Positions 1 through 8,216 of a stretch of DNA of 64,000 nucleotides are shown in pieces. The DNA lies in NCBI GenBank assembly GCA_963704825.1, contig CAVPHV010000014.1:569482-633481 (forward strand). The letters are read 5' to 3'. The stretch is from CAVPHV01 sp963704825 (GTDB lineage Bacteria > Actinomycetota > Acidimicrobiia > Spongiisociales > UBA5794). The notes under the pieces are model-generated. The model did no database searches, was not told the DNA's origin, and saw nothing but the letters and a program-made list of their open reading frames with translations. Both the position numbers and the translations under genes were made by a program. Positions within the stretch are counted from its first letter, which is position 1. Each line of letters opens with the position of its first letter.

Positions 1-900
1 AAGCTCGACGAACTCGTCGTGGACGGCGTCGACGACGATGACTCGCTCCGTGGCGCAGCACACCTGCCCGGCGTTGTAGTAGGCGCCGTAGACGGCCAAT
101 TCGGCGGCCGCGGGAAGGTTGGCGTCGGCGGCGACGATGGTCGGACCGTTGCCCGACATCTCCATGATGGAGCGCTTCACGCCCATCTGTGACAGGATGC
201 GTTTGCCGGTCGCTGATGAGCCGGTGAATCCGATCGCGTCGATTCCGTCGTGGGTGACCAGCGCCTCGCCGATGGCGGCCCCACCGGGAATGATCGAGAC
301 CAGGCCTTTCGGCACCCCTGCGGCGTCGAACGCTTCGGCGAGTTTGAGCAGGCTCCACGGGGTCAGTTCGGGCGGCTTGACGATGACGGCGTTTCCGGCG
401 GCCAATCCGGGGCCGATGTACTCGAGCGGAATCGTGACCGGGAAGTTCCACGGGGTGATCGCCGCCCAGACTCCCACCGGCCGGTGGAAGGTGAACATCC
501 GCTTGTTGCGGTTCGAGGTCGGGATGACCCTGCCGTCGAGTCGCTTGATGTCCTCGGCCGCGTTGAGGAAGTACTGGTTGGCTTCGGCAATGTCGTCGAG
601 TGATTCGGCGTGATAGGGCTTGCCCTGCTCCAGCGTCTGGATGCGCGCGATTTCGGCTACTTCGGCGGCGACGGCTGTGGCGATGCGATGACACAGTTCG
701 GCTCGCTCGAACGCCGACCAATGACGGAACTCGTCTTGCGCGGTGCGGGCGGTCGACACGGCTCGCTCGACATCGGCTGTCGACGCGATCGGGAGGTTGG
801 CGATGTGCTCACCGGTTGCAGGGCTGTGCAGCTGATAGACCTCGGTGCCGGTGCCGTCGGTCCACTCACCGCCGATGTAGATCTTGAGATCCTGTGCCAA
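1..900 (-). CDS. Aldehyde dehydrogenase, N-terminal part (cut by window edge)
   Basis: NAD(P)-dependent aldehyde dehydrogenase that would oxidise an aldehyde to its acid in the cytoplasm. Reading from about base 900 down to 1, the protein shows an N-terminal IYIGGEWTDG strand, the ITPWNFP cofactor-binding motif, a GFTGSSATGK nucleotide loop, the EMSGNGP motif, and at the window edge NAGQVCCATERVIV, which carries the catalytic cysteine. The C-terminal third lies outside the window. I chose the TTG at 900 because GGAGGG lies about ten bases upstream; an in-frame GTG at 918 is the alternative. The substrate cannot be told from this fragment. Confidence 0.85.
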   Translation of the reverse strand, partial: MAQDLKIYIGGEWTDGTGTEVYQLHSPATGEHIANLPIASTADVERAVSTARTAQDEFRHWSAFERAELCHRIATAVAAEVAEIARIQTLEQGKPYHAESLDDIAEANQYFLNAAEDIKRLDGRVIPTSNRNKRMFTFHRPVGVWAAITPWNFPVTIPLEYIGPGLAAGNAVIVKPPELTPWSLLKLAEAFDAAGVPKGLVSIIPGGAAIGEALVTHDGIDAIGFTGSSATGKRILSQMGVKRSIMEMSGNGPTIVAADANLPAAAELAVYGAYYNAGQVCCATERVIVVDAVHDEFVEL

Positions 901-981
901 CGCCGCCTGTCCCTCCACCCCCCGTCGTGGGCACGATAATCCTTTCGCGACCCTCTCTGCCGGCTCCAATTCTCACCGACG

Positions 982-1160
982 ATTTTCTTCAGCGGACCCG
1001 ATGCCGACCGGCAGGATCTGGAGCTCCAGGCGCGCACCTTGTCGCGCAGTCAGATCATCAACGTCGTCACCAACGGCCGGAATCCGGTGGAAGCTCGGGT
1101 GGCATCCTCTCGGCCGAGGAGATCAAGGCAGCGGCTCCGTACGTGAAGAACCCGCAGCAG
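982..1160 (+). pseudogene. Possible decayed cytochrome c C-terminal fragment
   Basis: Two short stretches in different frames together resemble the end of a class I cytochrome c. SQIINVVTNGRNPV (from about 1048) is followed in another frame by SGGILSAEEIKAAAPYVK (from 1095). In intact cytochromes the NGR...MPA(F/W)GG segment supplies the axial methionine; here that part is lost at the frame change and there is no CxxCH upstream. It overlaps the last codons of the glycosyltransferase on the other strand. The call is tentative and rests on motif resemblance only. Confidence 0.3.
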
Positions 1161-2565
1161 TGGCAGTCACTGTGCACCCGGGCCGGACCAACAGCCGGCC
1201 TCCCCGGCCGTCGGTGAGTTCCATGGTCCACCCGGCCACCGCGGTACCAACCTCTCGAGCGAACGGCCGGAATCGACCGCTCCAATCCATATAGGCGCAG
1301 ACCTCGGGACGGCGGAGTGCTGCGACCAGGTCGTCCGCAGTGAGGTAGCCGGTGGCGATCCGTGCGTAGGAAGGATCGGTCAGTCCGGCGGGCATGTCGC
1401 GGTGTGCCTGCCAAGCCAACCCCGGTTCGTCCGTGACCACCATCGCCCCGGCCGGCAGTTCGCCGAGCACCTCGATGACGCGGCCTTCGAGTCCGTCCGG
1501 CCGTTGGGTGTCGACCACGGGGTTGCGGCCCAGTTGGAGCGGGATGGCGACGGCGACGAGCGCGACGACGAGTCGGGGATCCGGCCGGAGTTGGGCGACA
1601 ACCAGAGCGAGGGGTGGGATGAAAAACGCCACGGCGCGTGTGAACCCCGCCTCGAGTGTTGCCGCCGCGATGAGGACGACCACGGTGGTCGCGAGCCACA
1701 CGAACGGCAGCCAGCGGGGGCTCTCTGGCTGCGATGGTTCGGGTGGCTCCTTTCGCGTCAGCGTCGCGACGACTGCGGCGGCGGTGGCAAGCAGGAGCGC
1801 GCCGTCGTATCGAACGAGGCTCCGGGTCACGTAGGCGAAACGACCCGCAACCCCGCCGGTAGCGGGAACGTTGAGGTGAAACACGACGTACTGGTCCCAC
1901 ACCCGATCGAATCCCCACGGAGCGGATACGGCTAGAACCACCACCACGGCCGTTGCGACCGCCGCCACTGTCGCCATCCATCGTCGCTGCGCGAGCAGGA
2001 CGGCCGCGACCACGATGATGCAGGGGATCACATGGAGGCTCTTGACGGCGACGCCGGCACCGAGCAGCGTTCCGGCGAGCCAGGGGGCCCAGGCCGCCGG
2101 CGCCCGCACCGCGGCAAGAACCCCAAGCACACCGAAGGCCAGTGCGATGCCGTCGGACTGCATCGGAGCGGTGGCATAGAGCACGGTGCCACTCACGGCC
2201 ACCAAGCCGGCGCATCCGGCCGCAAGCGGTGGAGGGGCGTAGCCGCGGGCCAACAGATACACCGCAACGGTGAGGGCAACCGCCGCCGCCAGCATCGCCA
2301 GCCGGGGCGCCGGGTTCCATCCGAACCCGGCGGCGTCGGCGACCCGAAGCACCGGCAGAAACAGCGGGCCCTGGCTCGAGAAGACGTCGATGAACGGCTT
2401 GGCGCCGGACCGCATCGCCCGCACCGATGCGCCATACACCCCCTCGTCGAACGTGATGTTGGCCGGTGAGATCAGGCTGGGGATGCGCAGGAGTATGGCG
2501 ACGGCAACAACGGCGACTGGTGCCGGCCATGTTGCTGTGCGGCGGTTCGGGGGGGTCGCCTTCAT
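1123..2565 (-). CDS. GT-C type membrane glycosyltransferase (ArnT/PMT-like)
   Basis: A 480-residue polytopic membrane protein with about ten hydrophobic segments. The loop after the first helix contains FDEGVYGASVRAM; an acidic pair here is the hallmark of GT-C enzymes that use polyprenyl-phosphate sugars (ArnT/PMT_2, DUF2029-like). A non-membrane C-terminal part of about 100 residues (from roughly residue 360) probably lies outside the membrane. Family knowledge suggests transfer of a lipid-linked sugar to a cell-envelope acceptor; donor and acceptor are unknown. It stands alone, divergent from the aminotransferase at 2831, with a 265-base upstream region in which I see no other gene. Confidence 0.7.
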   Translation of the reverse strand: MKATPPNRRTATWPAPVAVVAVAILLRIPSLISPANITFDEGVYGASVRAMRSGAKPFIDVFSSQGPLFLPVLRVADAAGFGWNPAPRLAMLAAAVALTVAVYLLARGYAPPPLAAGCAGLVAVSGTVLYATAPMQSDGIALAFGVLGVLAAVRAPAAWAPWLAGTLLGAGVAVKSLHVIPCIIVVAAVLLAQRRWMATVAAVATAVVVVLAVSAPWGFDRVWDQYVVFHLNVPATGGVAGRFAYVTRSLVRYDGALLLATAAAVVATLTRKEPPEPSQPESPRWLPFVWLATTVVVLIAAATLEAGFTRAVAFFIPPLALVVAQLRPDPRLVVALVAVAIPLQLGRNPVVDTQRPDGLEGRVIEVLGELPAGAMVVTDEPGLAWQAHRDMPAGLTDPSYARIATGYLTADDLVAALRRPEVCAYMDWSGRFRPFAREVGTAVAGWTMELTDGRGGRLLVRPGCTVTATAAGSSRTEPLP

Positions 2566-2830
2566 CGGTGCGGAACGCTACCGGTGCTCCGGTACTACGG
2601 CGTGGCGATCGCCCAACTTGGGCTGGTACCGTTTGGCGCGGTGGCCGAAAGGGGTGAGAGGTGACTCACAACCTGAATGGCAACGGCGCACAGGAGACCG
2701 GCCACTGCCCGCCGAAATGTCGATCGATCACGACCAGAGCCCGGTGATATTCGCTCATGGCGCGATTGGTGAGCGGAATGGTTGATGCTGCGGCGATTCA
2801 TCGTCCGGCGTACGACGAGGAGTGAGAACG

Positions 2831-4141
2831 ATGGGTTTGCAGGGCAAGAAGACTGCTGAATGGTTCACGCGAGGCAAGGGTGCGTTGGTCAACGGGGTAT
2901 CCAGCGGGTTTCGCTATTGGGGCGACGACGACACCCTGGTGATCGACCATGGCGAGGGCGCCTACGTCTTCGACATGGACGGCAACCGCTACATCGACTA
3001 CCAGATGGGTTTCGGGCCCGTCATTCTCGGCCACGGAGAGCCGACTGTTGCCGCCGCAGTCGGCAAGGCCGCGACCGCTGGAACCACCTACGCAATGACG
3101 ACGGCGGGCGAGATCGAGGCAGCCGAGAAGGTGCGCGATGCCGTGCCTTGGATCGACGCCTTGCGGTTCACAAACACGGGCACCGAAGCGACGATGCACG
3201 CCTTGCGGCTGGCCCGAGCGTGGACCGGCCGAGAGGTCTTCGTGAAGTTCGAAGGCTGCTACCACGGCGCCCACGACTACGTGCTGTTCACCACCGCCGG
3301 GGCCCCGGTCGGGAGTCTCGGCTCGCGCCGGTCGCCGGTGCCGCATCAGGGGTCCTCGGGAATTCCGGATGCGATTCGCAGCCTGGTGCGCACCGTGCCG
3401 TTCAACGACCTCGATGCGATGGAGCGTCTCTTCAAGAGCGAAGGTTCGACCATCGCCGCCATGTTGATTGAACCGATGATGGGGAACTGTTTCGGGATCA
3501 TGCCGGAGCCCGGATTTCTCGAGGGTCTGCGCCGGTTGTGCGACGAATACGGCTCGGTGATGATCTTCGACGAGGTCAAGACCGGGTTCCGGATGGCACT
3601 CGGCGGTGCCCAAGAGGTTTTTGGCGTCACCCCCGATATCGGAACGTTTGCCAAGTCCATGGGGAATGGCTTCCCCGTTGCCGCCGTCGCCGGGCGCAGC
3701 GAGATCATGGAAGCGTGGGCTCGAGGCGGGGTGACCCAGGCCGGCACGTACTCGGGCAACGGGGTGGCCGTCGCCGCGGCCGCGGCCACCATCGACTTGC
3801 TCTCCACCGGCGAACCGCTGGCCCGGGTTGAGAAGGTGGGGACCGCGTTGATGGAGGGCATTGCCAGCATCTGTGCCGCCCAGAGTGTTCCGGTGCAGGT
3901 GCTTGGCCACCCTTCGATGATCGGCGTGTTCTTCGCCGAAGACCGCCCGACCGATTTCCGCCATACGGCCTGGCACGACGCGGAGCTCTACGAAACGGTG
4001 ATCATGGGCATGATCTCCCGTGGCGTGATGCCGGTCGACGACGGACTCGAGCCGTGGTTCACCTCGGCGGCCCACTCAGATGAGGACGTTGCATCGACCT
4101 TGCAGGCTTTCGAGGAAGCCCTGATCGACGCCAAAGCCTGA
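2831..4141 (+). CDS. Class III aminotransferase, glutamate-1-semialdehyde aminomutase-like
   Basis: PLP-dependent fold-type I enzyme of about 436 residues. Visible features are the NTGTEATMHALRLARAWTGR phosphate-binding stretch, the CYHGAHD motif, IFDEVKTGFR with the cofactor-binding aspartate, and TFAKSMGNGFP with the Schiff-base lysine. The arrangement is that of the HemL-like branch, but the HemL-specific context is missing and no tetrapyrrole genes are near, so it may be another aminotransferase or aminomutase. I chose the ATG at 2831 because GAGGAG lies nine bases upstream; the GTG at 2822 is too close to that site. Confidence 0.8.
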   Translation: MGLQGKKTAEWFTRGKGALVNGVSSGFRYWGDDDTLVIDHGEGAYVFDMDGNRYIDYQMGFGPVILGHGEPTVAAAVGKAATAGTTYAMTTAGEIEAAEKVRDAVPWIDALRFTNTGTEATMHALRLARAWTGREVFVKFEGCYHGAHDYVLFTTAGAPVGSLGSRRSPVPHQGSSGIPDAIRSLVRTVPFNDLDAMERLFKSEGSTIAAMLIEPMMGNCFGIMPEPGFLEGLRRLCDEYGSVMIFDEVKTGFRMALGGAQEVFGVTPDIGTFAKSMGNGFPVAAVAGRSEIMEAWARGGVTQAGTYSGNGVAVAAAAATIDLLSTGEPLARVEKVGTALMEGIASICAAQSVPVQVLGHPSMIGVFFAEDRPTDFRHTAWHDAELYETVIMGMISRGVMPVDDGLEPWFTSAAHSDEDVASTLQAFEEALIDAKA

Positions 4142-4156
4142 GACGTCGACGCGGAA

Positions 4157-4188
4157 CGGGGCCCCGGGGGAGTGAACCCGGGGCCCCG
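4157..4188. terminator. Strong GC hairpin between convergent genes
   Basis: A perfect 12-bp stem (CGGGGCCCCGGG paired with CCCGGGGCCCCG) with an eight-base loop lies between the ends of the aminotransferase and the fasciclin gene. No clear U-run follows on either strand, so it is a probable bidirectional terminator or mRNA-end stabiliser rather than a textbook intrinsic terminator. Confidence 0.6.
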
Positions 4189-4217
4189 CAACGTGCTGGT
4201 GTTGGGTGGAGGGTCGC

Positions 4218-4859
4218 TCAGCCAGCGAGGCTGGACGGGATCAGCACGTTGTTGATCGTGTGGATCAGGGCCGGATTGCTGGCCTTGACGTTGCTACGGA
4301 ACAGCTGGACACGTGAGCGGTTGTCGGCTTCGTCGATCAGCCTGAGGCCCTTGGCGACCAGTTCGTCACCGTTGAGCATCTCGTACTTGTACGGGGGGAA
4401 GAAGAGCTGCCACGGCTTGATGATCTGGGGCGCAACGTGATAGGCGAGCGTGTCAACTAGGAGGTCGACGGCACCTTCGAGGCCTCCGCCGGCTTCGACG
4501 AGCACGCCGGCGATGGCGCCGAACGCTTCGCTCTCATCAATGGAGTTGTCACCCGTCAGGTTGCGGGCGAGCTTGACGAACGCCCAATCGGTCGGTGCGA
4601 ACAGCGTGATGTCAGGGGTGGTTGCCAGGAGTTCAACGAGTCCGGCACCGTTGTCATCGGCGAACAACACGGCCTCAATCAGAATGTCGTAGCGCCCGGT
4701 CTTCTCGTTGAGGGCAAGAAGTTCTTCGACGAGGTTGCCGCGGTCGTCATATCCCTTGTCGCCCCACCAATTGGTGTCGGCTTCCTGTGCAGCTGCTGGA
4801 GCTGCCATGACGGCCATCAACATGGATAGCCCGATCAGTGTGGTCACGATACGTCGCAT
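4218..4859 (-). CDS. Secreted fasciclin (FAS1) domain protein
   Basis: A 213-residue protein with a classic signal peptide (MRRIVTTLIGLSMLMAVMAAPAAAQEA, probable cleavage after AAAQ or nearby). One FAS1 domain covers most of the rest: the first conserved block is ITLFAPTDWAFVKLA, the middle shows LAYHVAPQIIKPWQL, and the end is IHTINNVLIPSS. FAS1 domains generally mediate adhesion or extracellular binding. GGGAGG and GAGGG lie just before the ATG. There is no lipobox or membrane anchor, so it is probably released or loosely wall-associated. Confidence 0.85.
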   Translation of the reverse strand: MRRIVTTLIGLSMLMAVMAAPAAAQEADTNWWGDKGYDDRGNLVEELLALNEKTGRYDILIEAVLFADDNGAGLVELLATTPDITLFAPTDWAFVKLARNLTGDNSIDESEAFGAIAGVLVEAGGGLEGAVDLLVDTLAYHVAPQIIKPWQLFFPPYKYEMLNGDELVAKGLRLIDEADNRSRVQLFRSNVKASNPALIHTINNVLIPSSLAG

Positions 4860-4969
4860 GCCCTCTACCTCCCTGAGTAGTCGTTGTGAGGATGCTTCTT
4901 GGAGGGTCTACGGAGCAGACGCCGAACCGGATGAAAAAAGATTCCAGGAATCCGACACCAACCTCGGCG

Positions 4970-5503
4970 CTACTGGGCGCCGACCGATCGTAGGTATGCC
5001 TCGTCGGTTTCGAAGGCCAGCGGCGGGAGAGCGTTGAGGGCGAAGAAGCGAGCATCATCGGCGTCATCACCGGCTTGCAGCGTTCCTCCGATGACGGTGG
5101 CGGCAAACCAGATACCGACGGTGAGTTTGCTCGGGTCGTGGAAGTTGGAGGCGACCCAGACGACGTCTCCGATCTCGGCGATGAGTCCGGTTTCCTCCTC
5201 CAGTTCACGTTCTGCTGCGGCGCGTACCTCCTCGCCGTAGTCGACGAAGCCGGCGGGGATGGACCAAAGGCCTGCCCGGGTTGCTCCGGGAGCTCGCCGC
5301 ACCAGAAGGATCCGCCCGTCGTCGTCAAAGACGACGGCGGCCGCACCCACGGCAGGGTTGCGCCAGTGGATGAACCCGCAGTTCGGGCAGGTCGGCCTGG
5401 TGGTGCCGTGGCGTTGCGCCGGCTCGAGTGGTGTGGCGCAGTGCGGGCAATAGCTGAACTCGCCCGGCCAGACATGGTCGTGATCCGGGCTTGTCAGTTC
5501 CAT
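4970..5503 (-). CDS. NUDIX hydrolase with N-terminal zinc ribbon
   Basis: A 177-residue cytoplasmic hydrolase. The N-terminus has two Cys pairs, CPHC and CPNCG, forming a zinc ribbon as in NADH pyrophosphatase-type NUDIX proteins. The NUDIX box is complete: GFVDYGEEVRAAAERELEEE followed by TGL, with the catalytic glutamates in place. Substrate is probably a nucleoside diphosphate derivative. I start at the ATG at 5503, where the protein becomes family-like; upstream in-frame codons are Arg-rich non-coding sequence. It overlaps the end of the aldo/keto reductase gene by ten bases, so the two are probably co-transcribed. Confidence 0.85.
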   Translation of the reverse strand: MELTSPDHDHVWPGEFSYCPHCATPLEPAQRHGTTRPTCPNCGFIHWRNPAVGAAAVVFDDDGRILLVRRAPGATRAGLWSIPAGFVDYGEEVRAAAERELEEETGLIAEIGDVVWVASNFHDPSKLTVGIWFAATVIGGTLQAGDDADDARFFALNALPPLAFETDEAYLRSVGAQ

Positions 5504-6453
5504 GGCAGCTCGGCACGGGTTGCCCAATACGCCGCGGGTTCCTCGGCGAGCGGCGGCAGATCGGCGATGGCGTCTGGGGGTACGGCGGCGGCCCGGACAT
5601 TCGATCTGAGCTGATCGGCGGTGGCAGCCCCGGAGAGCACCAGCGACGCCCACGGTTGTGCCAGGGCGGCGGCGATGGCGATCGCATCGGCGCTGTATCC
5701 GGGGATGACGGCCTCGAGTTGGCGGGCCAGGGCGCGGTTGCGAGAGGTGAGGCGGCCGTTGGCGACGGCCTCCTTGACGATCACGTCGAGCCCGGCCTCG
5801 GCCGCCTCACCGAGGGTGTCACCGGCCGATGGTTCGAGGACGTTCCAGGTCGACTGCACCGCAGCAAAGAGAGGTTGGCCGCCGCGCTCGATGCCGATTG
5901 CGCTGCGGATGGTGCCGGCCTGATTTGGCCCGCTGGTGGTTAAGCCAATCGCCACTCCACCGTCTCGCAAGTCCGCCAAGCGGTCGAGCACCGCGGCGTT
6001 GTCGAGGACTCCACTGGCCTCGGTGGCCGAGTGGATCTGATATAGATCGAGGTAGCGCCCGAGGTGCGAGCGGGTCTCGCCGATCTGGCGATTGAGGACA
6101 TCGATGGTGTGGTCTTTCACCTCGTGGATCGTGGCATCCACCCTCCAACCTGCGGTGTAGGTGTAGCCCCATTTCGACCCGACCCGAACGGCGTCGGGCG
6201 CCACGTCATGGGCCGTCAGCCAGTGGCCCAGGAACTCCTCGGCCTTTCCGTAGGAGCGGGCGACGTCGAAGTAGCGGATCCCGGCGCCCCATGCCGCGCT
6301 GATCACCTCGTGGGCGTGGATTTGGAGGTCTCCTGGTCGGTCGGCAGGTCCGATGTCGTCGCTATGGTGCAGCGTGATGTAGCCGGGCCGGCCCAATGCG
6401 GCGAGTCCGAGGCCGAGTCGGTTGTCGGGCAACTCCAGCGGAGATGAGACCAT
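5494..6453 (-). CDS. Aldo/keto reductase
   Basis: A 319-residue (alpha/beta)8-barrel oxidoreductase using NADPH. Motifs include GIRYFDVARSYGKAEEFLG, which holds the catalytic Asp and Tyr, then RVGSKWGY with the catalytic lysine, YLDLYQIHSA with the active-site histidine, and a C-terminal cofactor-binding LSGAATADQLRSN. It resembles the D-threo-aldose/pyridoxal reductase-like branch, but the substrate is not determinable. It is the first gene of a two-gene unit with the NUDIX hydrolase and is divergent from the histidine kinase. Confidence 0.85.
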   Translation of the reverse strand: MVSSPLELPDNRLGLGLAALGRPGYITLHHSDDIGPADRPGDLQIHAHEVISAAWGAGIRYFDVARSYGKAEEFLGHWLTAHDVAPDAVRVGSKWGYTYTAGWRVDATIHEVKDHTIDVLNRQIGETRSHLGRYLDLYQIHSATEASGVLDNAAVLDRLADLRDGGVAIGLTTSGPNQAGTIRSAIGIERGGQPLFAAVQSTWNVLEPSAGDTLGEAAEAGLDVIVKEAVANGRLTSRNRALARQLEAVIPGYSADAIAIAAALAQPWASLVLSGAATADQLRSNVRAAAVPPDAIADLPPLAEEPAAYWATRAELPWN

Positions 6454-6561
6454 GGGGTGAATCTACCCGGGCAGACGGTTGCAGGAACCATTGGCCAGGC
6501 TCATGTTTGTCCCTCGTCATGCCGATGGAAGGGGAACACATGTGTTCGACGAAGGGGAGCC

Positions 6562-8130
6562 ATGCGGGAACTACGCACCGCATCTTCCACAATTGATAGA
6601 TACCTCTACCAGGACTTCTTCATGGCCGCGGGAGAAGCCCTGCTGATCCTGGACGAGGACGACTGTATCGTCGACGCCAATCCCGCTGCTCAACGGCTCC
6701 TCGGGATCGACGACCTGACCGGCCCGGGCACTCCATTCATCGACCTGTTTGCCGGATACGCTGCGTACGGGCTCGAGAGTTCGTTGCGGGCCGCCAATGC
6801 CCGGCGCTGGGCCGACAACGAACCCATTGTTGTGTGGGCGCGCACCAGCCGTCAGGTGCCGGTGGAACTCTCGATGTCGCCGATGACGGCCGCGTCGAAT
6901 CCACAGGCCGTGACCGTGGTCATCCGCGACCGTAGCGACGCGGTGGCGGCCGAGATGCGGCTCCTCGGCGAAGAACAGCTCTACCGCACCCTCTTCAATC
7001 GCGCTCCGGTCGCCTTGCGGGAGGAGGACTTCTCCGAGGTCGGCGCCTGGATCGAAGGCCTCAAGGCGCAGGGCGTCACCGACATCAGGCGCTATCTCGC
7101 AGAGCATCCCGACGAGGGCATCGACGCGATCTTCACCATTCACACCCGCCAGGTGAACCCCGCCTGCGTGACCCTCGTGAACGCCCCTAACGTCGAGGCA
7201 ATCAAGGCCGGGTTCCGACGAGACGAGCTGACCCCGGAGGTTACGGAGTCGTTCTTCGACCAGTTCGTCACGATCTTCGAGGGACGGTCTCACCATGAGG
7301 CGGAGTTCGTTGGTCGCAATTTCCAAGATGAGGCCTTCGAGTGCAAGATCAGCTGGACGATTCCGACGGTGGACGGTCGATACGACCTGAGCCGGATCGT
7401 GGTTGCGCTCCTCGACATCACCGGCGTGCGGGCAGCTGAGCGTCGCTTGCAGAAGCTGGTCCACGACAAGGATCGATTCATTGCGTCGGTCAGCCACGAG
7501 CTACGCACGCCGTTGGCTGCCGTGCTCGGACTGAGCGAAGAGCTGGCGACGCGCTGGGATGACTTTGAGCCCGAGGAGACGCAGAGTCTGATCGGGCTCG
7601 TCGCCGCCCAAGCCGCCGACCTGTCGATCCTCGTCGAGGACCTGCTCTTGGCGGCGAAGCTCGAGATGGGGGATGTGCCCTTCCAGGAGCAGGTTGTCGA
7701 TCTGGACAACGAGTGCCGAGCCGCGGTCGCCGACTGCAAGCGGCTGGAACTGCCGCATCGTGAACTGACCGAGATCCACCGCAAGGTCTCGGTACTCGGT
7801 GATCCCGGGCGAGTTCGCCAAATCCTGCGCAATCTCATCACGAACGCCCTGCGATACGGTGGTGACCACGTGACGATCGAGACGGTGGCCGGGCCACGAA
7901 CGTCGGTTGTCGTGCGCGATGACGGTGACGGGATTCCTCTCGAGCAGAGGGAAGAGATCTTCGCTCCCTACCATCGCGTCGGCGGGCGGGGCGACACCGT
8001 GCTCGGCTCGCTCGGGCTCGGCCTCACCATCTCGCGGCAACTCGCTCGCCTCATGGGTGGCGACCTGACGTACGCCTACACCGACGGCCACAGCGTCTTC
8101 ACCCTCTACCTGCGCCCGGTCGACGAGTAG
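6562..8130 (+). CDS. PAS-domain sensor histidine kinase (orphan)
   Basis: A 522-residue cytoplasmic kinase with no membrane segments. Domain order: a PAS domain (about 20-130, with ILDEDDCIVDANPAAQRLLG), a second PAS region (about 140-300), HisKA with the phospho-accepting histidine in SVSHELRTP (about residue 311), and HATPase_c with N-box NLITNALRYG, G1 DDGDGIP and G2 GLGLTISRQ. The ATG at 6562 follows AAGGGGAG at good spacing. No response regulator is adjacent, so its partner must be elsewhere. The soluble PAS input suggests an intracellular redox, light or ligand signal; this is inference. Confidence 0.85.
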   Translation: MRELRTASSTIDRYLYQDFFMAAGEALLILDEDDCIVDANPAAQRLLGIDDLTGPGTPFIDLFAGYAAYGLESSLRAANARRWADNEPIVVWARTSRQVPVELSMSPMTAASNPQAVTVVIRDRSDAVAAEMRLLGEEQLYRTLFNRAPVALREEDFSEVGAWIEGLKAQGVTDIRRYLAEHPDEGIDAIFTIHTRQVNPACVTLVNAPNVEAIKAGFRRDELTPEVTESFFDQFVTIFEGRSHHEAEFVGRNFQDEAFECKISWTIPTVDGRYDLSRIVVALLDITGVRAAERRLQKLVHDKDRFIASVSHELRTPLAAVLGLSEELATRWDDFEPEETQSLIGLVAAQAADLSILVEDLLLAAKLEMGDVPFQEQVVDLDNECRAAVADCKRLELPHRELTEIHRKVSVLGDPGRVRQILRNLITNALRYGGDHVTIETVAGPRTSVVVRDDGDGIPLEQREEIFAPYHRVGGRGDTVLGSLGLGLTISRQLARLMGGDLTYAYTDGHSVFTLYLRPVDE

Positions 8131-8216
8131 GCCCGACGGGCAACCCTTCGCGGGCTGCTCCGGTGGTGTTCGGGGGCTTCTAGCATCTCTCATTCAACCC
8201 ACAGGGGAGGTCATCC

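Noticed and set aside
2566..2830. Riboswitch or small RNA in the 265-base region before the aminotransferase
   Set aside because: GC-rich segments can pair, but no known riboswitch core is recognisable; I see only the GAGGAG ribosome site with confidence.
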